From contig JASLIR010000041.1 of assembly GCA_030152125.1 (NCBI GenBank), positions 1 through 9,885 of the forward strand: a DNA stretch of 9,885 nt. Reading direction: 5' to 3'. The DNA is from Alkanindiges sp. Its GTDB lineage: Bacteria > Pseudomonadota > Gammaproteobacteria > Pseudomonadales > Moraxellaceae. The notes below the pieces were generated by a model. It ran no database searches, had not been told where the DNA came from, and saw only the letters and a program-made list of their open reading frames with translations. Shown in pieces: positions 7,047 to 9,885 of this stretch. The position numbers and the translations under genes were made by a program. Numbering within the stretch: position 1 is the first letter of the stretch; every line of letters begins with the position of its first letter.

Positions 7047-7168
7047 TTGGCAAAGTAGGCAAACCATTGTCATTCGCAAAACTCGGTCGTATACCGTCTG
7101 CATGGCTTATAGGCTGGACAGTAATTTTTACATATATAAAATAGTAGTAGCCCTGAAACTTACTTACG

Positions 7169-7203
7169 GGCTGGCCTTTGTCTTGCGCGGCAGTGCCGCT
7201 CAT
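7169..7203. repeat. REP-like unit, right copy
   Basis: A direct-orientation partner of 7013-7046: GGCTGGCC (7169-7176), a spacer one base longer, then the hairpin GCGGC (7187-7191), loop AGT, GCCGC (7195-7199), ending in GCTCAT. The start-to-start distance is 156 bp. The stem is more GC-rich than in the left copy but pairs perfectly. Such small palindromic units in gene gaps are typical of REP elements, which can stabilise mRNA ends or bind DNA gyrase or other proteins; which of these applies here is unknown. Confidence 0.45.
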
Positions 7204-7278
7204 GCGAATGACTTTAAAAGCAAAAGCTCCTTAATCTAGAGTTAGGTTAACTTATGTTTGGCTTCTTATATTCGACGT

Positions 7279-7644
7279 TTAGTGCGCTGCAAATACCCGG
7301 ATACGGTGCCCATCACTATCCTGTACAGTAAATGTATAACCAAAATCCATGCTAGTAGGGGGCTGGATAATGGCTACCCCTTTGGTTTGCCATTGCTGCT
7401 GCAGGCTGTCTACGGTGGCTTTATCTGCCACGGTTAAGGCCAGTTCGGTTGCACCGGCTGGGGTAGAGGAAGGTGGCTGCACGTCCGGCTGTGCCCACAG
7501 GCCTAGCATCAGCCCGGAGTCCAGTGCAAACATGGCAAAGTTTTCCGATGCTTCCACCGGTTGCCTGTCAAATAACTGGCTATAGAGTTCGGTACTGGTG
7601 GCTGGGTTCTTCACATAAAAAATAATCAGATTGCGGTTAAACAT
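7279..7644 (-). CDS. VOC-superfamily (glyoxalase-fold) small protein
   Basis: A 121-residue single-module vicinal-oxygen-chelate protein. It has the two beta-alpha-beta-beta-beta repeats: NLIIFYVKNPATSTELYSQLF (about 5-25) with FAMFALDSGLMLGLW, then ATELALTVADKATVDSLQQQWQTKG (65-89) with the end FGYTFTVQDSDGHRIRVF. The histidine ligand of glyoxalase I is not at the usual first position, so metal-dependent catalysis is doubtful. Ligand-binding members such as EhpR-type phenazine binders have this build. Plus-strand CTCCT at 7651-7655 is an AGGAG site 6 nt before the start. It lies downstream of, and in the same direction as, the YafY-type regulator, a pairing common in proteobacteria, so it is probably that regulator's target. 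The ligand is unknown. Confidence 0.85.
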   Translation of the reverse strand: MFNRNLIIFYVKNPATSTELYSQLFDRQPVEASENFAMFALDSGLMLGLWAQPDVQPPSSTPAGATELALTVADKATVDSLQQQWQTKGVAIIQPPTSMDFGYTFTVQDSDGHRIRVFAAH

Positions 7645-7720
7645 GATGTACTCCTGACTTATGGTGTATCGCCTGATCCGGTTGTGATCCTGCGGATATG
7701 TCTACTGTAAGCAGGGCTAC

Positions 7721-7736
7721 TGTCAGTTTTTGTCAG
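7721..7736. promoter_or_regulatory. TGTCAG tandem repeat, candidate operator/promoter of the VOC gene
   Basis: TGTCAG at 7721-7726 repeats at 7731-7736, separated by TTTT, giving an exact 10-bp period. On the minus strand this reads CTGACA-AAAA-CTGACA, 77 bp before the VOC start. Each CTGACA matches the -35 consensus in five of six bases; TAGACA lies 16 bp after the proximal one as a poor -10. One helical turn between copies would put two protein subunits on the same face. The HTH-WYL regulator encoded just upstream is the obvious candidate binder. This is inference; no consensus operator is known to me. Confidence 0.4.
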
Positions 7737-7767
7737 GAGTGTTGGCCGAAGCTGGTCGGGAAAAGCT

Positions 7768-8475
7768 TTACAAGTTAGCCGGATGAGCCGGGATATTTTC
7801 CTGTTCGCGCCATTGCCTGAGCAGTTGCTGGCGGCGCAGGGGATAACGCTGTTCCAGTACATTCAGCTGGATCAGCCGGTCGGTACGGAAATGCCGTAGC
7901 GCCTGACGCAATTCACACCATGCTGCAATCACACGTATCTCTTCAAAATAACCGAGGGCAAAGGGCCAGATGATACGGCTGGATTGCTGGCCCTTTTCGT
8001 CTGTGTAGGTTATTTCAAGTTTACGCTCAGCACGGATGGCATAGCGTAGCTGGCTGATATCAACCTGATGGTTCAACGGCTCACTGCTGCGTCCGGCAAC
8101 CAGCAGGCCGGGGTTATCCAGCAGCATGCGTAACTGGCTGGGAATGCTATGGTTAATTTTAGCCAGTGCACTACGGGCCGCATTGCCAAGTTGCTGATCC
8201 TTATCATCACGCATTACCCAGCGGATACCCAGGCAAATAGCTTCCAGTTCCTCTTCGGAAAACATCAACGGTGGCAGGCTAAAACCACTCCGCAGCAGAT
8301 AGCCGATACCAGCTTCGCCCTCAATGTTGGCACCCATGTGTTGTAGGGTTTGAATATCCCGGTACAGCGTACGCACACTGACACCTGTCTGCTGTGCCAG
8401 TAGCTGGGCAGTAACCGGAAAACGGTGCTGGCGCAGGACCTGCATTAAATCCAGCAGGCGTTCAGTTCGGGACAT
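7768..8475 (-). CDS. YafY-type HTH-WYL transcriptional regulator
   Basis: A 235-residue regulator. Residues 1-60 form a DeoR/HTH_11-type winged helix-turn-helix (SRTERLLDLMQVL, GVSVRTLYRDIQTLQHMGA). A linker (65-135) carries the family signature LPPLMFSEEELEAICLG. About 138-205 is the WYL domain, ending in LGYFEEIRVIAAWCELRQALRHFRTDR, where the name-giving W-Y-L residues are replaced as usual in the YafY branch. WYL domains bind small ligands or nucleic acid. No clear Shine-Dalgarno precedes ATG 8475, but the family normally starts MSRTERLLDL, so the start is credible and translation may be weak. It is divergent from the darcynin gene across 175 bp and is followed by the VOC gene across 123 bp. 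It probably controls that gene and itself. Confidence 0.88.
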   Translation of the reverse strand: MSRTERLLDLMQVLRQHRFPVTAQLLAQQTGVSVRTLYRDIQTLQHMGANIEGEAGIGYLLRSGFSLPPLMFSEEELEAICLGIRWVMRDDKDQQLGNAARSALAKINHSIPSQLRMLLDNPGLLVAGRSSEPLNHQVDISQLRYAIRAERKLEITYTDEKGQQSSRIIWPFALGYFEEIRVIAAWCELRQALRHFRTDRLIQLNVLEQRYPLRRQQLLRQWREQENIPAHPANL

Positions 8476-8604
8476 GGCATAGGTGTGTGATGAGGCAGCA
8501 ATGCCATGGATGATGAATTAAATTGCAGGAATTTGCAAAATCCATCCGGTTATAGTTGCTTTAAAGTCCAGCTGGAAAGTTAAGCGGTCATATCCGATTC
8601 ATCT

Positions 8605-8633
8605 TTGTGCGGCATAGTAAGCGTATATATAAA
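8605..8633 (+). promoter_or_regulatory. Candidate sigma-70 promoter for the darcynin gene
   Basis: TATAAA (8628-8633) matches the -10 consensus in five of six bases. TTGTGC (8605-8610) lies exactly 17 bp upstream but matches the -35 in only three. The gene starts 17 bp after the -10, so the mRNA leader would be very short, consistent with the weak ribosome site there. The rest of the divergent gap (8476-8604) shows nothing I can assign. Confidence 0.3.
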
Positions 8634-8650
8634 GCGATAGAAGAAAATAA

Positions 8651-8989
8651 ATGAGCAAGAAATATACTTTTTTTGTGCATATGAATGCCACCAGAGCATG
8701 GCTGGCATTAAACCGCGAAGAAAGAAGCAGTTATTTTGACATACTGAAAACAGAGATATTTTCCCGTTACCCTGCGGTAGCGGTACGTTTTTATGATGTA
8801 GAGGCCTTTAGCAGCCAGTGCAGTGATATTGCCGTGTATGAAACAGACCAGATTGAAGACTACTATTTTTTGATTGATGCCCTGCGGGACAGCAAGGTGT
8901 ACAGTGTGCCCTATTTTGAAATAGTGAGTATTTTCCCATCGATTGAGAATGGGTTTCTGGCCTATGAAAACAGCCTGTCGCAAAAATGA
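8651..8989 (+). CDS. Darcynin-family protein
   Basis: A 112-residue soluble protein that I recognise as darcynin-like. Signature segments are YTFFVHMNATRAWLALNREERSSYF at the N-terminus, the central VRFYDVEAFSSQCSDIAVYET, and YYFLIDALRDSKVYSVPYFEIVSIFPSIENGF at the C-terminus. Length and segment order fit the family, which has a ferredoxin-like appearance (alternating strands and helices) and no established biochemical function. There is no signal peptide or membrane segment. The ribosome site is poor (AGAAG about 5 nt before ATG 8651), but the start fits the family N-terminus. It stands alone, divergent from the YafY regulator, which might also act on it. No terminator is obvious after it. 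Confidence 0.75.
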   Translation: MSKKYTFFVHMNATRAWLALNREERSSYFDILKTEIFSRYPAVAVRFYDVEAFSSQCSDIAVYETDQIEDYYFLIDALRDSKVYSVPYFEIVSIFPSIENGFLAYENSLSQK

Positions 8990-9133
8990 ACTTTGTGACA
9001 GGGAGTGCTAAAATTATTTGAATTTGGTCATAACAAAAAATATTTTTATGATGGGTAATGCCAAAGATATTGTTTTTGTGTTGTTTTTCACATAAATTAA
9101 AGCTTCTGATACGTTATTCAAGGAGTGAATGCG

Positions 9134-9376
9134 ATGTATTGGTTGCTTGTGTTTGATAAAACCTTAAAGGTGTTTACGGCTGGCCTTTTTGTGTGTTTGT
9201 TCATTTGTTTCTTTGTTAAACCTTTACCGCTTACCGAAGTTGAACTGGTGGGTACTGATTATGCGCTGTTGTTGGGGGCTATTCCGTGGCTGGCCTTGCT
9301 GGTCACTTTCCGCTTAAGCTGGCGCCAGGCACAACAAGACTTTAAGCGTCGAATGATTTACCGAAGAATGTTTTAA
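9134..9376 (+). CDS. Small two-helix inner-membrane protein, unknown function
   Basis: An 80-residue hydrophobic protein. One membrane helix covers about 10-29 (FTAGLFVCLFICFFV) and a second about 44-62 (LLLGAIPWLALLVTF). A short loop with acidic residues (TEVELVGTDY) lies between, and the C-terminal tail is strongly basic (RQAQQDFKRRMIYRRMF), suggesting both ends face the cytoplasm. I chose ATG 9134 because AGGAG (9121-9125) sits 8 nt upstream; a GTG at 9125 is inside that site. A strong terminator follows 4 bp after the stop, so this is a real, probably monocistronic gene. I do not recognise the family. The 144 bp upstream (8990-9133) is markedly AT-rich and likely holds its promoter, but no good -35/-10 pair stands out. 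Confidence 0.75.
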   Translation: MYWLLVFDKTLKVFTAGLFVCLFICFFVKPLPLTEVELVGTDYALLLGAIPWLALLVTFRLSWRQAQQDFKRRMIYRRMF

Positions 9377-9380
9377 GCAT

Positions 9381-9418
9381 AAAAGCCCCGCAGGCATGCC
9401 CTGACGGGGCTTTTATTT
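9381..9418 (+). terminator. Strong intrinsic terminator
   Basis: AAAAGCCCCG (9381-9390) pairs perfectly with CGGGGCTTTT (9405-9414). CAGG (9391-9394) with CCTG (9400-9403) extends the stem with a one-base bulge, and the T-rich tail TTTTATTTT (9411-9419) overlaps its end. The A-run before the stem could let it also work on the minus strand. It terminates the small membrane-protein gene. Confidence 0.9.
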
Positions 9419-9490
9419 TGCTGGAAACCTGCATGTAGTATGGGCAGGATTAATATCATATTTAAACGCCAGCTAAGCTTGCTAACGTAT

Positions 9491-9774
9491 AATATTAAGA
9501 GGGTCTGTTGACATTTCATATGCGAACTGCGTTGTCGGCTAAAATTGAGTCAAACAAGGCGTGAAACGCAGGCAATGGCGAGCCCTTGGCAAGTTTCACA
9601 ACGAAGTTTGAGATAATTTTAGCCACAACCCGAAGGGACAGGGATGTTTTTTGCCGCTGCTACGTTATTCATTGCTCATTTAGAATAACTAAATATCACA
9701 ATTCATGCCTTGCATCGTCTAAAAAACATCCTCTGGCGCAACCGCACCTGAATTGTCAGCAGCCCCTTAATAAT
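9491..9774. mobile_element. MITE-like element with imperfect terminal inverted repeats
   Basis: The left end (9491-9530) aligns with the reverse complement of the right end (9736-9774) over about 40 bases with roughly three-quarters identity by hand. The best-kept blocks are ATTAAG, CTG-TGACA, TTCA and TGCG. Two hairpins lie inside. The first is GTTGTCGGCTAAAATT (9531-9546) with AATTTTAGCCACAAC (9615-9629), with further inner pairing. The second is GGATGTTTTTT (9642-9652) with AAAAAACATCC (9721-9731), holding ATTTAG (9678-9683) and CTAAAT (9689-9694). There is no meaningful open frame. TTAA lies at both ends (9495-9498, 9767-9770), but as a palindrome it could be part of the repeat rather than a target duplication. 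It occupies most of the upstream region of the next gene. A non-autonomous element moved by a transposase elsewhere is the simplest reading; a structured RNA is the alternative. Confidence 0.6.
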
Positions 9775-9795
9775 CAGCACAAACATGGAGTTTGT

Positions 9796-9885
9796 ATGCG
9801 CAAGCTAACACTTAAACTTAAACCGACAATCCTTTCCACCCTACTGCTTGCAGTGACCGCCACCGCTCAGGCAGCACCTAACTTT
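9796..9885 (+). CDS. N-terminus of an exported protein (partial at right edge)
   Basis: Thirty residues are visible. They form a Sec signal peptide: basic start (MRKLTLKLK), hydrophobic core (LSTLLLAVTATA), and a likely signal peptidase I site after AQA, just before APNF. GGAG at 9787-9790 lies 5 nt before ATG 9796. The mature protein starts at about residue 27, so too little remains to name it. Its promoter must lie inside, or upstream of, the inverted-repeat element ending at 9774. Confidence 0.8.
   Translation, partial: MRKLTLKLKPTILSTLLLAVTATAQAAPNF

Larger units (their letters stand above)
6965..7278. other. Gene-free stretch between the Ter block and the VOC gene
   Basis: No convincing gene lies here. 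A 95-codon open frame (6952-7239) has no ribosome site, an unnatural composition and no recognisable motif, and the minus strand offers only a similar 60-codon frame. The stretch contains two diverged REP-like units (listed separately). It also holds a 9-bp inverted pair, GTCATTCGC (7069-7077) with GCGAATGAC (7204-7212), and a small hairpin, AGCCC (7149-7153) with GGGCT (7168-7172). It looks like a repeat-derived spacer between two convergent transcription units. Confidence 0.55.

Noticed and set aside
6952..7239. Open frame of 95 codons on the plus strand after the kinase
   Set aside because: No ribosome site, no family motif, and it runs through two hairpin repeat units whose conservation is structural.
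7659..7862. Minus-strand frame of 67 codons between the regulator and VOC genes
   Set aside because: It overlaps the regulator's C-terminus and the promoter-like gap and has no motif or ribosome site.
9508..9545. TTGACA (9508-9513) with TAAAAT (9540-9545) as a promoter in the inverted-repeat element
   Set aside because: The spacing is 26 bp, far beyond the 15-19 bp of sigma-70 promoters, and TTGACA is part of the terminal repeat.
1..9885. CRISPR arrays, tRNA or rRNA genes
   Set aside because: No regularly spaced repeats, cloverleaf or rRNA-like segments were seen on either strand.

Overview
The window looks like chromosomal DNA of a Gram-negative proteobacterium, most likely a gammaproteobacterium. 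The evidence is the gene families present, the balanced base composition, ordinary Shine-Dalgarno sites and a classical signal peptide at the right edge. I cannot name the genus. The MITE-like and REP-like intergenic elements remind me of those in Cellvibrionaceae and marine gammaproteobacteria, but that is only an impression.

Positions 1-6903 are one co-directional block belonging to the tellurium-resistance-associated (Ter) stress system. In order: the C-terminal end of a TerD-family protein (cut by the window edge); a 180-bp gap with a perfect 13-bp hairpin; a short TerY-type VWA protein; a complete TerD-family protein; a second short TerY; a long TerY with a C-terminal zinc ribbon; a PP2C-type phosphatase; and a protein-kinase-like protein with a zinc ribbon. 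The last three form the TerY-P triad (VWA, PP2C phosphatase, kinase) known from comparative genomics of Ter systems. The TerD proteins are expected to bind calcium and the TerY proteins to bind metal through their MIDAS sites. The kinase and phosphatase would add reversible Ser/Thr phosphorylation, so the block reads as a cytoplasmic metal- or stress-sensing module. TerA, TerB, TerC and the biosynthetic Ter genes are not in this window.

Positions 6904-7278 hold no convincing gene. There is a weak stem-loop after the kinase gene, and two diverged copies of a REP-like unit whose stem substitutions are compensatory.

Positions 7279-8475 on the minus strand carry a YafY-type HTH-WYL regulator followed downstream by a small VOC (glyoxalase-fold) protein. 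The gap between them has a TGTCAG repeat spaced exactly one helical turn, a candidate operator.

Positions 8651-9376 on the plus strand carry a darcynin-family protein and a small two-helix membrane protein, closed by a strong intrinsic terminator. Positions 9491-9774 are a gene-free, MITE-like element with long imperfect terminal inverted repeats enclosing two further hairpins. It ends 21 bp before the start of a secreted-protein gene that runs off the right edge.

The most interesting parts are the TerY-P module, with an Ig-like region in the phosphatase and a possible FHA-like tail on the kinase, and the two unexplained intergenic element types.
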